64,000 bases of DNA from CAWDVK01 sp963805715. GTDB taxonomy: Bacteria > Actinomycetota > Actinomycetes > Streptosporangiales > Streptosporangiaceae. A program made the position numbers and the translations under genes. Location of the stretch: positions 62,001 through 126,000 of the forward strand of contig CAWDVK010000008.1 in NCBI GenBank assembly GCA_963805715.1, read 5' to 3'. Of the stretch, positions 16,955 through 25,894 are shown one piece after another (position 1 is the first letter of the stretch; every line of letters starts with the position of its first letter). The notes beneath the pieces are model-generated. The model was not told the origin of the DNA and did no database searches. It was given only the letters and a program-made list of their open reading frames with translations.

Positions 16955-17230
16955 ATGGAAACGATTCTGGGCTTCCTCGCCGGCTACTGGGCCGGCAGCC
17001 AGGATGGCCGCGGCGGCGCCGCGCGCCTCCGCGAGTCGATTGACGCCATCAGGAGGTCTCCGGAGGCCCGCAGGCTGGCCGGCCAGGCCCTGGGTTTCGC
17101 CGAGCTGGCTGTCCGGCGGGCAGCTTCCGGCCGCGGCCCCGGGCTCAGCGGCTCCGTCGCGGTGGCTAGCGAGCTGATCGATCGCGCCGCCGCGATCGCG
17201 CGGGGCGACGGGCCGCGGCGCGCTGCCTGA
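16955..17230 (+). CDS. 91-aa hypothetical protein
   Basis: ATG at 16955 with GAGGTGAGG upstream. The protein METILGFLAGYWAGSQDGRGG... is Ala/Arg rich with a short non-polar N-terminus, then helices (ARLRESIDAIRRSPEARRLA) and GSVAVASELIDRAAAIA. I do not recognise a family. It lies downstream of the DUF6893 peptide in the same direction and converges on the glycosyltransferase-like gene; it could be the last gene of the hydrogenase-accessory operon. Confidence 0.55.
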   Translation: METILGFLAGYWAGSQDGRGGAARLRESIDAIRRSPEARRLAGQALGFAELAVRRAASGRGPGLSGSVAVASELIDRAAAIARGDGPRRAA

Positions 17231-17244
17231 TCGTCGTCGCCGGG

Positions 17245-18883
17245 CTAGCCCGCACGCGCGGTGAGCTTCACGGCCCGGCCGGCCGAGGCGCTCGTGGCGC
17301 GCTCGATCCGCCGCCGCCGCGCATACCTGAGCAGCGCGGCGAGGCCGAGGGCGCCGGCCGGCGGCAGGGTGACCAGGGCCGGCAGCTGATAGCGCCAGGA
17401 GAACTCGAAAAGATCCGACATGACCAGCACCGAGGCCGCCGCGGTGAAGAACGCCAGGCAGGCGAGCGTCAGCTGGCGCTGGGCCGCGCTGGCCCGGCGG
17501 CGCAGCACCGCCAGCGAGCCGGCCAGGCCGATCAGGACGGACAGCAGGAAGACCGGCCCCGGCGTGTACCCGCCGGATAGCTGGTAGTCCCGCAGTATCC
17601 GGGCGCCCGGTCCCCAGACCTGCGCCTGGCCGCCATAGGAGCTGGTCAGCGGAATGTAGTCGGTCGGGCCGTTGAACGCATAGTGATTGACGCCCAGGAT
17701 GATCGTCCCGGCCGCGTTGGTGCACACCGTCGGCAGGATGCAGGGGTAGCTGGTCTGGAACTGCCACCGCGAGATGCGGGTGTCGCCCCTGTTCGTCATC
17801 CGGCTGAGCGCGAACAGCTTGATCGAGTCGCGGGCGATCGCATCGAACACCCGCAGCGGCTGCTGCTTGATCACGCTGGAGTTGAAGTTACTGATCAGTG
17901 CGGTGGTGGAGCCGCCGCCCGGTGCCTTGTAGAACCGCAGCGGCGACGCAAGCCCGTGCATCAGCCAGTCCGGGCCCCTGGCCTGCTGGCCGGGCGTCGG
18001 GCAGAGCGCACTCTCGGCGGCGGGAATCTTCAGGGTCGCGCAGTCCGCCGCCGCGGCGACCCGGCCGTAGGTGGACTGATAGCCCTCCCTGGTCAGCCAG
18101 AAGTGCCCGCTCAGCATGTAGTTGCCGGCGCAGTAAACGAGGACGGGCAGCGCGAAGGCGCAGGCGACGACGACCGTCTTTTTCACGACCTGCCGCCAGC
18201 CGCCGGCCTCCGCCACCATCAGGATCACGGCGGGAATGATCAGGATCTCGCCGACCTGCGCGAACAACGCCGACCCGCCGAGCAGGATGCCGCCGGCGAT
18301 GCACGCGCGCCAGGACGTGACCGGCTTCCATAGCAGGCAGGCCAGGCCCGCGACGATCAGTGCCTCGAACCAGAACGTCCGGCATGATGGTCGCTTCTAT
18401 CTGCAGCTGATAGCCGTCCAGCAGCACGGGTGCCATCGCCACGGCGGCCAGCCAGCGGGGCACGCCGCGGCGCAGCAGCAGGACGTACAGCAGCACCGCC
18501 ACGGCCAGGCCGAGCAGGTGCTGCACCAGTTCGACCGTGCCGAGATCGCCCGCCAGCAGGATCAGCTTCAGCGGCGCGTCGTAGCCGAGCGGGTCCTGGC
18601 CGGGCCAGGCCCCGTACAGGTACTTGACCGAGTCGATGTAGACAATCGCCGGGTGGTAGCTGACCTGCGTCAGCACGCGCAGCGCCAGGCCGATGCCGAG
18701 CAGCGCGACAGCCAGCCAGTGCTGCCCCAGCAGCGCCCTCAGCCCGGCCAGCCGGGTGGCCCGCCCGCGGTTACCCGCCGGCTGGTCGCCGGGAAGATCG
18801 CCGCCGTCCGAAGAGTCCGGGGCCGCCGCTGATGCCTTTGCTGCTGCAGGCGCCCGGTCGGCGGCTATCTTAGGCATTCGCAT
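17245..18883 (-). CDS. Polytopic membrane glycosyltransferase-like protein, frameshifted
   Basis: Integral membrane protein of 545 aa once corrected, with around ten hydrophobic helices and a large periplasmic loop containing several Cys (SYPCILPTVCTNA). The N-terminal part includes YHPAIVYIDSVKYLYGAWPG, reminiscent of the acidic first loop of GT39/ArnT/PMT enzymes that use polyprenyl-phosphate sugars. The frame breaks at about 18370-18373; removing one T on the coding strand (GACGTTCTGG to GACGTCTGG) joins IMPDVWFEALIVAGLACLL into a continuous helix. ATG at 18883 is preceded by about 300 bp of divergent promoter region. Donor and acceptor are unknown. Confidence 0.65.
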
Positions 18884-19181
18884 CAAGATCGTCCCGGTTG
18901 TGGATTGCCGTCGCCCGGCTGGCCGTCGCGCCGGCCGACCGCTGACGGCCGTCGGCCAGCAGGGCCCCAGAAGCTCACAGTTCGTCATGCCAGTTCCGCG
19001 GTGGCGAGCCAGGCGGGCCGCCGCCCCGGAGCGCCTGCTGGGCTGCGGGCAACGACTAGCTGACAGACTAGCGGCTGCTCGCGCCTGCTTGGTCAGCATG
19101 CCTGAACTGAGCGCTCCCCTCGTGTCAGCAGCCCCGTCAGCATCCCCCCGCAACGTCAGCAGCCCAGCGTAACGTGGCTGC

Positions 19182-20035
19182 ATGCCTGTCAACGCGCCGG
19201 GTAGTCAGCTGACTGCGGAAGGCGAGCGGCCGGGCTGGGCCCGGCTGCGCGCCGTCGCCGGCGGCCCGGCCGTCTGGCTGTGCGGGGACCGCCCCGGCTG
19301 GGCCGGAATATGCCAGTTGTGCCGGGGCCGGCCAGGCCTGGCCGGAGCCTGTGCTTCCAGTGTGACCTGCAGGCGCAGTCCGCGCCGGGCTCGCTGGCCG
19401 ACGCCGTCGTCCCGATCGCCTACGCGGTGAAGGGCGGCGGCCACGCCAGGGACTTGTGGACGTACAAGTCCGGCGGCCCGGCTGCCGCCAAGGCCGGCCT
19501 CCGCCTCGCGGTCCTGCTCGCGCTCTTCCTGCGCGAGCACGGATCCTGCCTCTGGCGGGCCGCCGGAATCTGCGGGCCCACCCATGTCGGCGTGGTTCCC
19601 AGCGGCCGGGGGCGTGCGGGCACGCATCCGCTGCGGGCCCTGGTGCAGCCCTGCACGCGCTTGCCGTGGGCCGACCTGACTGCCCGTCCCGGCGGCTCGG
19701 GCGGGGCGCGTGACCTGGATCCCGGCCGGTTCCGCGCCGCGAGGCTGGCGCGGGCGCGCGTGCTGCTGCTCGACGACACCTGGACGTTGGGCGCGAGTGC
19801 CCAGTCAGCGGTCATGGCGCTGCGCCGCGCCGGCGCGGGCGCAGTGGCGGTCATCGTGCTGGGCCGCCACCTGGCGGCCGGGCCCGATCCGGCCCGCAAC
19901 CCGGCGGACCTGCCGCGTCCGGGCCTGCACCGGCCGGACCCTGATGGCCGGCCGGTGCCGTGCTGCCTGCCCTGCGCTGCCGGGGCGCCTGCCCCGCCAG
20001 CTGTCCGGCGTCCCGGCGGTCCGGGCAGTACATAG
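19182..20035 (+). CDS. ComF-like phosphoribosyltransferase-fold protein, frameshifted
   Basis: The N-terminus (WLCGDRPGWAGICQLC) is in one frame and the rest (LCFQCDLQAQSAPGSLADAV ... VPIAYAVKGGGHARDLWTYK) in another; adding one base near 19341-19351 joins them, giving 284 aa with a four-Cys zinc-type motif. The C-terminal half has the PRPP loop VLLLDDTWTLGASAQSAVMAL typical of type I phosphoribosyltransferases such as ComF. Nine bp precede the nth start, so it is probably the first gene of the nth-NUDIX-marP operon. A role in DNA uptake, as for ComF elsewhere, is not established for this family. Confidence 0.65.
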
Positions 20036-20044
20036 GCTGGCTTC

Positions 20045-20752
20045 GTGCTTACGCAGACCCCGTCAGCGACCGCGCTGGTCCGCCGTGCCCGCAAGATCAA
20101 CAGAGAACTGGCGGCGGCGTATCCGGACGCCCACTGCGAGCTCAGCTTCAGCTCGCCGCTGGAACTGCTGGTCGCCACCATCCTCTCCGCGCAGTGCACG
20201 GACAAGCGGGTCAACATCGTCACGCCGGCCGTCTTCGCCCGCTACCGGAGCGCAGCTGACTACGCGGCCGCGGACCGCGCCGAGCTTGAGAAGATCATCC
20301 AGTCGACCGGCTTCTTCCGGGCCAAGACCACCAGCCTGATCGGCCTCGGGCAGGCGCTGTGCGACAGGTTCGGCGGCGAGGTGCCCGGCAGGCTGCGTGA
20401 CCTGGTCACGCTGCCCGGAGTTGGCCGCAAGACGGCTAATGTCGTGCTCGGGAATGCTTTCGGCCTGCCCGGCCTGACGGTGGACACGCACTTCGCGCGG
20501 CTCTCGCGCCGCCTCGGCTGGACCACGCAGCCTGATCCCGACAAGATCGAGCAAGACGTCGGCTCGCTGATTCCCCGATCCGAGTGGACGATGCTGTCGC
20601 ACCGGCTCATCTGGCACGGCCGGCGTGTCTGCCATAGCCGCCGGCCAGCCTGCGGAGCCTGCGTCATCGCCCGGCTCTGCCCGTCCTTCGGGGAAGGGCC
20701 GACCGACGAGGCGACCGCTCGCAAGCTGCTGCGCCAGGGGCCGTTCTCGTGA
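20045..20752 (+). CDS. nth: Endonuclease III
   Basis: 235-residue base-excision DNA glycosylase/AP lyase removing oxidised pyrimidines. The helix-hairpin-helix LPGVGRKTANVVL contains the catalytic Lys, and the catalytic Asp is in VDTHFARLSRRLGW. The C-terminal [4Fe-4S] ligands follow the exact C-x6-C-x2-C-x5-C spacing (CHSRRPACGACVIARLC). GTG start at 20045. Overlaps the NUDIX gene by 4 bp; the nth-NUDIX-marP order also occurs in mycobacteria. Confidence 0.97.
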   Translation: MLTQTPSATALVRRARKINRELAAAYPDAHCELSFSSPLELLVATILSAQCTDKRVNIVTPAVFARYRSAADYAAADRAELEKIIQSTGFFRAKTTSLIGLGQALCDRFGGEVPGRLRDLVTLPGVGRKTANVVLGNAFGLPGLTVDTHFARLSRRLGWTTQPDPDKIEQDVGSLIPRSEWTMLSHRLIWHGRRVCHSRRPACGACVIARLCPSFGEGPTDEATARKLLRQGPFS

Positions 20753-21435
20753 CGGCTGCCGGACCGGCCGCCCAGCCGGCGGTCCCGCCGTGGCTATCCG
20801 GGCTGGCCCGCAGTGCCGGGCAGATGGCGGTGCCGGATGCGCTCCGGCCGCCGCGCCGCGGCGGCCGCCGCGCCGCCGTCCTCATCCTGTTCGGTTCCGG
20901 TGCCGCGGGTCCCGACCTGCTGCTGGTCCAGCGCAGCGCCGGCCTGCGGCAGCACGCGGGCCAGCCGGCATTTCCCGGCGGGGCCATCGACGATGCCGAC
21001 GCCGGCCCGGTCCCCGCGGCCCTGCGCGAGGCGGCCGAGGAGGCCATGGTCGACCCGGCCGGCGTGGACGTGCTGGCCGTGCTGCCTGAGCTGTACATCT
21101 CCAGGAGCGGCTTCGCGGTCACGCCCGTGCTCGGCTGGTGGCGTGAGCCGGTCCCGGTGGGGCCGGGTGATCCGGCCGAGGTGGCAGCCGTCTGCCGGGT
21201 CCCGGTCGCGGAGCTGGCGGACCCGGCGAACCGGCTGGCGCTGCGGTATCCGTCTGGCCAGTGCGGCCCGGCGTTCCGCGCGGCCGGCTTGCTGATCTGG
21301 GGATTTACCGCCCTGATCGTGGACAGGCTGCTCGCTCTCGGCGGCTGGGAGCAGCCCTGGGATGCCGGCCATCCGGCCAGCCTGCCGCCCGAGGTCCTGG
21401 CGGCGGCCGGCGCCGGGCCGTGGCCGGCTGCGTGA
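20749..21435 (+). CDS. NUDIX hydrolase, CoA-pyrophosphatase type
   Basis: 228-residue NUDIX protein. The NUDIX box is present as FPGGAIDDADAG ... ALREAAEEAMVDP, with the preceding LLLVQRSAGLRQHAGQPAFP matching the UPF0035/CoA-diphosphatase signature (R..GQ.AFPGG). The invariant late Gly of REUxEExGU is replaced (AEEAMV). Likely hydrolyses CoA derivatives or a related nucleoside diphosphate. GTG start overlaps the nth stop; a 52-bp gap leads to marP. Confidence 0.87.
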   Translation: MTAAGPAAQPAVPPWLSGLARSAGQMAVPDALRPPRRGGRRAAVLILFGSGAAGPDLLLVQRSAGLRQHAGQPAFPGGAIDDADAGPVPAALREAAEEAMVDPAGVDVLAVLPELYISRSGFAVTPVLGWWREPVPVGPGDPAEVAAVCRVPVAELADPANRLALRYPSGQCGPAFRAAGLLIWGFTALIVDRLLALGGWEQPWDAGHPASLPPEVLAAAGAGPWPAA

Positions 21436-21487
21436 CCGGAATGTGAGCAGAAGTTGGGCCGTTGCCGTCCGGCGCACGCCTTAGGCT

Positions 21488-22696
21488 GTGGGCGTGCCGG
21501 GTGACTTGCTGGACCTTCTGCTGATCGTGCTGGCCGCCGCCTTCGCGGTAGCCGGATACCGCCAGGGCTTCATTATCGGCATACTCAGCTTCGCCGGCTT
21601 CGTCGGCGGCGTCGCCGTGGGGGCCGTGTTCGCGCCCCGGATCTCCACCGCCCTGGCGACCAGCGCGTCCTGGCAGGCGTTCATCGCCATCGTGGTGGTC
21701 TTCGCTGCCGCCGTCATCGGCATGATGCTGGCCTCGGGCCTGGGCGTGGCTGTCCGGTCCAGGGTTCGGGGGCGGCCGGCCACGTTCGCTGACTCCATGG
21801 GCGGCGCGCTGATGAACGTGATCGCCGTCCTGCTGGTGGCCTGGCTGATCGGCTCATTCGTCGCCTACGCGCCATTCCCGGCGATCTCGCGGCAGGTCAA
21901 CGGGTCCATCGTGCTGCGCACCGTGGACCGGCTGATGCCCCGCGCCGCGCTGAGCCTGCCGGGCTTCCCGGCCCTGCACGGCTTGCTCACCAGCGGTCCG
22001 TACACGCAGGTCTTCGGCGCGCTGGGGGCAGAGAGCGCCCTGGCGGTCGCGCCCCCCGATCCGGCGGTGCTGAATTCCGCCGGGTTCGCCAGCGCGAGGG
22101 CCAGCGTGGTCAAGGTGATCGGGACGGCGCCCAGCTGCGGGCTCAACATCGACGGCTCGGGCTTCGTGATCTCTCCCGGCCGGGTGCTGACCAACGCGCA
22201 CGTGGTGGCCGGCGTCACCGAGGGATCGAAGGTCATCACCGTGCAGGGGGCCGCGTACCCGGCCCGCGTCGTGCTCTACGACCCCGACCGTGATGTCGCC
22301 GTGCTGGATGTCCCCGGCCTGACGGCCCCGCTGCTGCGGCTGGCGGGCCCGGCGAGCTCGGGAGCTAACGCGATCGTCGCCGGGTACCCGCTCGACGGGC
22401 CGTTCACGGCCGGCGCCGCGCGGGTCGGCCGCGCCGAGCTGGCCAGCGGGCCCAACATCTACCAGACCGCCCAGGTGGACAGGCAGATCTACCCCATCAG
22501 GGCGCTGGTCCGGCCGGGCAACTCCGGCGGCCCGCTGCTCGCGCCCGATGGCCAGGTCTACGGCGTCGTCTTCGCGGCCGCGACCTCGGTGCCCGACACC
22601 GGTTACGCGCTGACGGCCGCCGAGGTGGCTCCCGACGTCGCGCTCGGGGAGCGGGACACCGCCACCGTCTCCACCGAGGGGTGCACGGACCGGTAG
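21488..22696 (+). CDS. marP: MarP-type periplasmic serine protease (CvpA membrane domain + trypsin fold)
   Basis: Membrane-anchored serine protease; in M. tuberculosis MarP (Rv3671c) is required for acid and oxidative stress resistance and activates a cell-wall hydrolase. Residues 1-150 contain four hydrophobic helices of the CvpA/colicin-V-production type; the protease domain holds the triad: His in TNAHVVAG, Asp in DVAVLDVPGL, Ser in RPGNSGGPLL. Two Cys (PSCGLNID and EGCTDR) may form the redox-sensitive disulfide region. Start GTG at 21488 (alternative GTG 21494). 402 aa, close to the mycobacterial length. Confidence 0.92.
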   Translation: MGVPGDLLDLLLIVLAAAFAVAGYRQGFIIGILSFAGFVGGVAVGAVFAPRISTALATSASWQAFIAIVVVFAAAVIGMMLASGLGVAVRSRVRGRPATFADSMGGALMNVIAVLLVAWLIGSFVAYAPFPAISRQVNGSIVLRTVDRLMPRAALSLPGFPALHGLLTSGPYTQVFGALGAESALAVAPPDPAVLNSAGFASARASVVKVIGTAPSCGLNIDGSGFVISPGRVLTNAHVVAGVTEGSKVITVQGAAYPARVVLYDPDRDVAVLDVPGLTAPLLRLAGPASSGANAIVAGYPLDGPFTAGAARVGRAELASGPNIYQTAQVDRQIYPIRALVRPGNSGGPLLAPDGQVYGVVFAAATSVPDTGYALTAAEVAPDVALGERDTATVSTEGCTDR

Positions 22697-22703
22697 GCCG
22701 GCC

Positions 22704-23264
22704 TCAGCGGACCTGGTCCCCGCCGGGCTCGCCTCGCAGCGGCAGGCTCAGCGCGGCCGGCGGGATCGCGGCCAGGCCGTCCTGCTCGATCCGGCCGGCC
22801 AGCTGGCGGGCTGACCCGACGACCTCGGCCAGGTCGATATCGTGCACGGCGGCGCCGCTGTAGCCGGCCAGGCGGTCGGCGCCGCGGCGCAGCAGGGCCA
22901 CCGCGCCAGCGGCATTGCCCCGCAGCGCATGCGTCAGGCCCACAGCCAGCTGCGCCAGGCCCTGCCACAGATCACGCTCGGCCGGCGGTGCGGAGCGCCA
23001 CGAGTCCTCGAATACCTCGTGCGCATGAAACGGCCTGCCCTCGTCCAGCAGCCGCTGGGCAGTCCGGACCGCCTGTTCCGGGCTGAGCGCTGAGCCGGCC
23101 GTCGCGGGCTGCGGCCCGGCCGGGTCACCCTGGCTGTCGCGCGCGAGCGGACGGCCGAGCCGGTCCCTGGGCCGGGCATTCCTCGGACGCCCGGAGTCGT
23201 CCCGGTCCCGGCCGGCTCCGTTGCTCCCCGTTTCGGGACCTTGCTGGGCTGGGCGCGGCCGCAT
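22704..23264 (-). CDS. DUF309 domain protein
   Basis: 186-residue protein whose C-terminal 130 residues carry the DUF309 helical signature: AQRLLDEGRPFHAHEVFEDSWR, then DLWQGLAQLAVGLTHALRGN and GAVALLRRGADRLAGY. The N-terminal 55 residues are polar low complexity. The first helix bears HAHExxE, a possible metal site, but no activity is established. ATG at 23264 is 2 bp after the stop of the alpha/beta hydrolase gene, so the two are co-transcribed. Confidence 0.85.
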   Translation of the reverse strand: MRPRPAQQGPETGSNGAGRDRDDSGRPRNARPRDRLGRPLARDSQGDPAGPQPATAGSALSPEQAVRTAQRLLDEGRPFHAHEVFEDSWRSAPPAERDLWQGLAQLAVGLTHALRGNAAGAVALLRRGADRLAGYSGAAVHDIDLAEVVGSARQLAGRIEQDGLAAIPPAALSLPLRGEPGGDQVR

Positions 23265-23266
23265 CG

Positions 23267-24190
23267 CTACCGCTCCGGCTCGGGATCGGCGAGCCAGGAC
23301 CTGAGCTCGGAATCGAAGCGATCCGGCATCTCCTCGTGCGGGAAGTGGCCCGCCCCGTCCAGCAGCCGCCACCGGTAGGGCGCGTCGACATGCAGTCCCG
23401 AGCCGCGGGCGGCGCTGGGCCGCACGCAGGTGTCCAGTGAGCCGTGCAGGTGCAAGGTCGGGACCTGGATGGCCCGGCGCATGGTCCGCGCATAGCGCAG
23501 CCCGTCCGGCCGGAACCGGGAGCGGACGAACCAGCGGTGATACTCCAGCGCGCAGTGCGCCACGGACGGAACGGACATCGCCTCCCGGTACCGGCGCTCC
23601 GTCTGCGGGTCTGGCCAGCCAGGGCCGGACCATGCGGCCAGCATCCGGCCCACCCGCTGGGCTCCGCCGCGCAGCAGCCGCCGCTCCGGCAGCATCGGCA
23701 GCTGGAAGCCCAGCGCATAACCGCTGCTCCTGCCCTGGCCCAGCGGGTCAGACAGGACAGCCGCCCGCAGCCGCAGGGGGTGCGGCACCGAGACGATGGC
23801 CAGCCGGCGGACGACCTTGGGGAAGTATGCGGCCATCGTCCAGGCGATCAGCCCGCCCCAGTCGTGGCCGACGACCACGGCATTGGCCTCGCCGAGGGAG
23901 CGGATCAGGCCGGCCGCGTCGGATGCCGCGGTGACCAGGTCGTATCCGCGGGGCGGCTTGTCACTGCCGCCGTAACCGCGCAGGTCAGCCGCTACAGCCC
24001 GGTAGCCGTCGCGCTGCAGCGAGGGCAGCTGGTCCCGCCAGGTCCACCAGAACTCGGGAAACCCGTGCAGCAGCAGCACCAGCGGCCCGTCACCGCTCTC
24101 GGCGACGTGGAACCGCGTGCCGTTGGCGCTGACCGAACGGTGCTTCCAGGGGCCGTCGACGTAGATCGACCCGTCATCGCGCGCAGGCAC
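23267..24190 (-). CDS. Alpha/beta hydrolase, epoxide-hydrolase-like (EphE-type)
   Basis: 307-residue alpha/beta hydrolase. Oxyanion motif LLLHGFPEFWWTWRDQL, nucleophile Asp in VVGHDWGG (not Ser), a cap region, and the catalytic His in GAGHFPHEEMP fit epoxide hydrolases of the EphE type. The location next to marP mirrors Rv3670 (ephE) in M. tuberculosis. A haloalkane dehalogenase is a weaker alternative. GTG start at 24190, 2 bp after the stop of the holin-like gene upstream. Confidence 0.87.
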   Translation of the reverse strand: MPARDDGSIYVDGPWKHRSVSANGTRFHVAESGDGPLVLLLHGFPEFWWTWRDQLPSLQRDGYRAVAADLRGYGGSDKPPRGYDLVTAASDAAGLIRSLGEANAVVVGHDWGGLIAWTMAAYFPKVVRRLAIVSVPHPLRLRAAVLSDPLGQGRSSGYALGFQLPMLPERRLLRGGAQRVGRMLAAWSGPGWPDPQTERRYREAMSVPSVAHCALEYHRWFVRSRFRPDGLRYARTMRRAIQVPTLHLHGSLDTCVRPSAARGSGLHVDAPYRWRLLDGAGHFPHEEMPDRFDSELRSWLADPEPER

Positions 24191-24192
24191 TG

Positions 24193-24636
24193 CTAGCTGG
24201 ATCCGGCCGGCTTCGCTGCCGTGTCGCCGTCCCGGCGAAGCAGCGAGAGGTCATCCTGGACCGTGCTGCGGGTCTTGCGCAGCCCGCTGAGCTTGCGCAC
24301 CTTGGTGTAGCCGATCAGGACGGCCAGCGCGGCCAGCGCGATGCAGGTGCCGGCCGCGATGAGGAATGCCGCCCACTCCCAGATACCGAGGGCAACCAGT
24401 CCGAAGGCGAAGGCAAAGCACAGCAGCACGAGCACGAGGCAGCCCACGAAGGCGGCCACCCCGAGCAGGGCCCCGGCGATTCCGAGTCGGCGCACGTCAC
24501 CCTTGAGCTCGATCTTGGCCAGGTCAAGCTCGCACCTGACCAGCTGCGAGACATCCTGGACCGCGAGCGACACCAGGTCACCCACGGACGGGTCACCCGC
24601 TCTGTCGGTCAGATTCCGGACTGCGGGTTCGGCCAT
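24193..24636 (-). CDS. Holin-III/DUF1469-like membrane protein
   Basis: 147 aa. Polar N-terminus with SVGDLVSLAVQDVSQLVRCE, followed by ELDLAKIELKGD, then two strongly hydrophobic helices (AGALLGVAAFVGCLVLVLLC and AAFLIAAGTCIALAALAVLI) and a basic tail. This is the phage-holin superfamily III / DUF1469 pattern widespread in actinobacteria (Rv3669-like by position). Not evidence for a prophage; the family is chromosomal housekeeping of unknown role. First gene of the leftward holin-ephE-DUF309 operon. Confidence 0.8.
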   Translation of the reverse strand: MAEPAVRNLTDRAGDPSVGDLVSLAVQDVSQLVRCELDLAKIELKGDVRRLGIAGALLGVAAFVGCLVLVLLCFAFAFGLVALGIWEWAAFLIAAGTCIALAALAVLIGYTKVRKLSGLRKTRSTVQDDLSLLRRDGDTAAKPAGSS

Positions 24637-25294
24637 CTGTCACTCCCCTCTGCGCTGTCACGTCAAAGTCTTGCTCATACCCGCCCGCGGCATTCTGGCG
24701 ACGTCCCTTTATCGCCCATCCGAAGCGCCGCCGGGCTCAGCCGGACTGCGCCACCGCAGCTCACAACGGTAGTTCCGGAACGCGGGAATGGCATCGACCG
24801 GACCGTGTATCGCGGCAGGAAAAGCCTCCCCCGCAGCTCAGGAACTGCCTGCGTCGCAAAGGGGACGGTCACCGGCCGACAAAGTCCGGGCGCTGGCGCG
24901 GAAAGCCCCGAGACCGGGCGGAAAGGCCTGCCGGCGGCTGCGAAATTCCCCGTACGCCGCGGAAAAGGGCGCCGCAGGCACAGCAAACGGCGCCCCGTTC
25001 GGGGGCGCCGTCGCCTGCCACGTCAGGCCGGGCTACCAAGCGTGCACCTTCTCTGCCGGGGTAGGCAAGCCGCGCCCGTGCGCCACCTCGCGGGGCGCTC
25101 CGTCCGCCGACTCGCCTGCCGCGGCACGCCTCCCGCGGCTGGTCGCGCGTGGGTACCCGGCTGCCGTGCCCGGACGGATGACCGTCCGTACCCCCTTTCT
25201 ACGTCGGATCGGCGCCCAGCGGAAGACCCAGTCCGTAATCAATTCGTGATCTCGATCGATCGGCACCGTCGCATGCCCGCTGCAGGCCGTCGGT
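24637..25294. other. Non-coding 658-bp junction region
   Basis: No frame here has convincing coding character or family likeness; the short open frames on both strands are GC artefacts. It contains the promoter side of the holin-like gene and one strong hairpin. It lies where the gene order stops following the mycobacterial Rv3669-Rv3661 arrangement, so it may mark a deletion or rearrangement junction. Confidence 0.6.
24987..25011. terminator. GC hairpin, possible terminator
   Basis: Perfect 10-bp stem ACGGCGCCCC (24987-24996) and GGGGCGCCGT (25002-25011) with loop GTTCG. No T tract follows on either strand, so classic intrinsic termination is unsure; long GC stems like this often serve as terminators in high-GC actinobacteria. 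Confidence 0.45.
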
Positions 25295-25576
25295 TTATCC
25301 GCCAGTGTCGCCTTCGCCGGATCGGTGCTGCGGCTGGCCCGGCGCGCTCCTGGAGGCTGGCCCGGCCTGCCCGGCCTGCCCGGCCTGCCCGGCCCCGCCC
25401 AGCCGGAAGACGAGCTGCGCGCAGGCGCCGCGTAATGCCTCCGTCCTGCTGATCAGCCCGTAGCGGTAGAAAGACGGCGCGAACGCCAGGGTGCTCGAGC
25501 GCGAGATGATGGTCTTGTCGAGATCAAAAAAAGCCGCAGCGGTTGTTGTGCTTTCGGTCTCGACGGATCCGCCCAC
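25295..25576 (-). pseudogene. N-terminal fragment of HAD-family phosphatase (SerB2-like)
   Basis: GTG at 25576 opens a frame whose first 60 residues are a normal HAD start: AAAFFDLDKTIISRSSTLAF (the DxD motif I, with DLDKT) then YRYGLISRTEALRGACAQLVFRL. Real homologues are about 270-300 aa; here the protein runs into a GQA repeat and ends at 93 residues, lacking motifs II-IV. By position it would correspond to the Rv3661-type HAD gene. The truncation coincides with a 9-bp tandem repeat. Confidence 0.65.
25364..25390. repeat. 3 x 9-bp tandem repeat at HAD truncation point
   Basis: Three exact copies of GGCCTGCCC (25364-25390) flanked by partial copies; encodes GQA repeats on the minus strand exactly where similarity to HAD phosphatases ends. 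Confidence 0.85.
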
Positions 25577-25894
25577 GGTCCGGCAGCATAGGGGAAGGCG
25601 GCCGGGCCGAATCCCGTTCTGGCTGACCCGCTGGTAACTTTGCCCCGTTGCAACTAGGCTTTCATGGGTAGCGGCACCGGCTCTGCCCCCCCGGAGCCGG
25701 ACCGTTCGGCGACCCCCGCTCTCCCCCCCGGCGGGGGTCGCCTCTTTTCCTGCCGTGGCCATGTTCCGGTGCCTGACGGCCCGGAGCATGACCACGGCAG
25801 GTTCCATGGCTGGTCCCGCGACTGGGTCCGCGGGCGGGTCCGCGCCCGCGCTGACCCGGGCCAGGCGCGGGCGTCGGCCGGGCCTGCCCCCGCG
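25577..25894. other. Intergenic 318 bp between HAD fragment and helicase
   Basis: Contains a terminator-like hairpin (25708-25750), another GC hairpin with arms CCGGCTC/GAGCCGG near 25677-25703, and no credible gene. Short open frames on both strands are low-complexity. Confidence 0.6.
25708..25750 (+). terminator. Intrinsic terminator on + strand with no visible upstream gene
   Basis: Perfect 12-bp stem GGCGACCCCCGC (25708-25719) and GCGGGGGTCGCC (25731-25742) followed by TCTTTTCC. The T-rich tail is on the + strand, but the flanking genes on both sides read leftward, so it would end an unannotated + strand transcript starting within about 130 bp. Confidence 0.55.

Noticed and set aside
18360..18380. 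Programmed ribosomal frameshifting at GACGTTCTGG (also at 37996)
   Set aside because: Shared context in two unrelated genes is intriguing, but no slippery heptamer, pseudoknot or internal ribosome-binding stimulator is visible; sequencing error is simpler.
24193..24636. Prophage signal from the holin-like gene
   Set aside because: This holin-like family is a chromosomal neighbour of ephE/marP in actinobacteria; no other phage genes are nearby.
24675..24986. 103-residue minus-strand frame in the junction region
   Set aside because: No recognisable domain, Pro/Arg rich, no ribosome-binding site.
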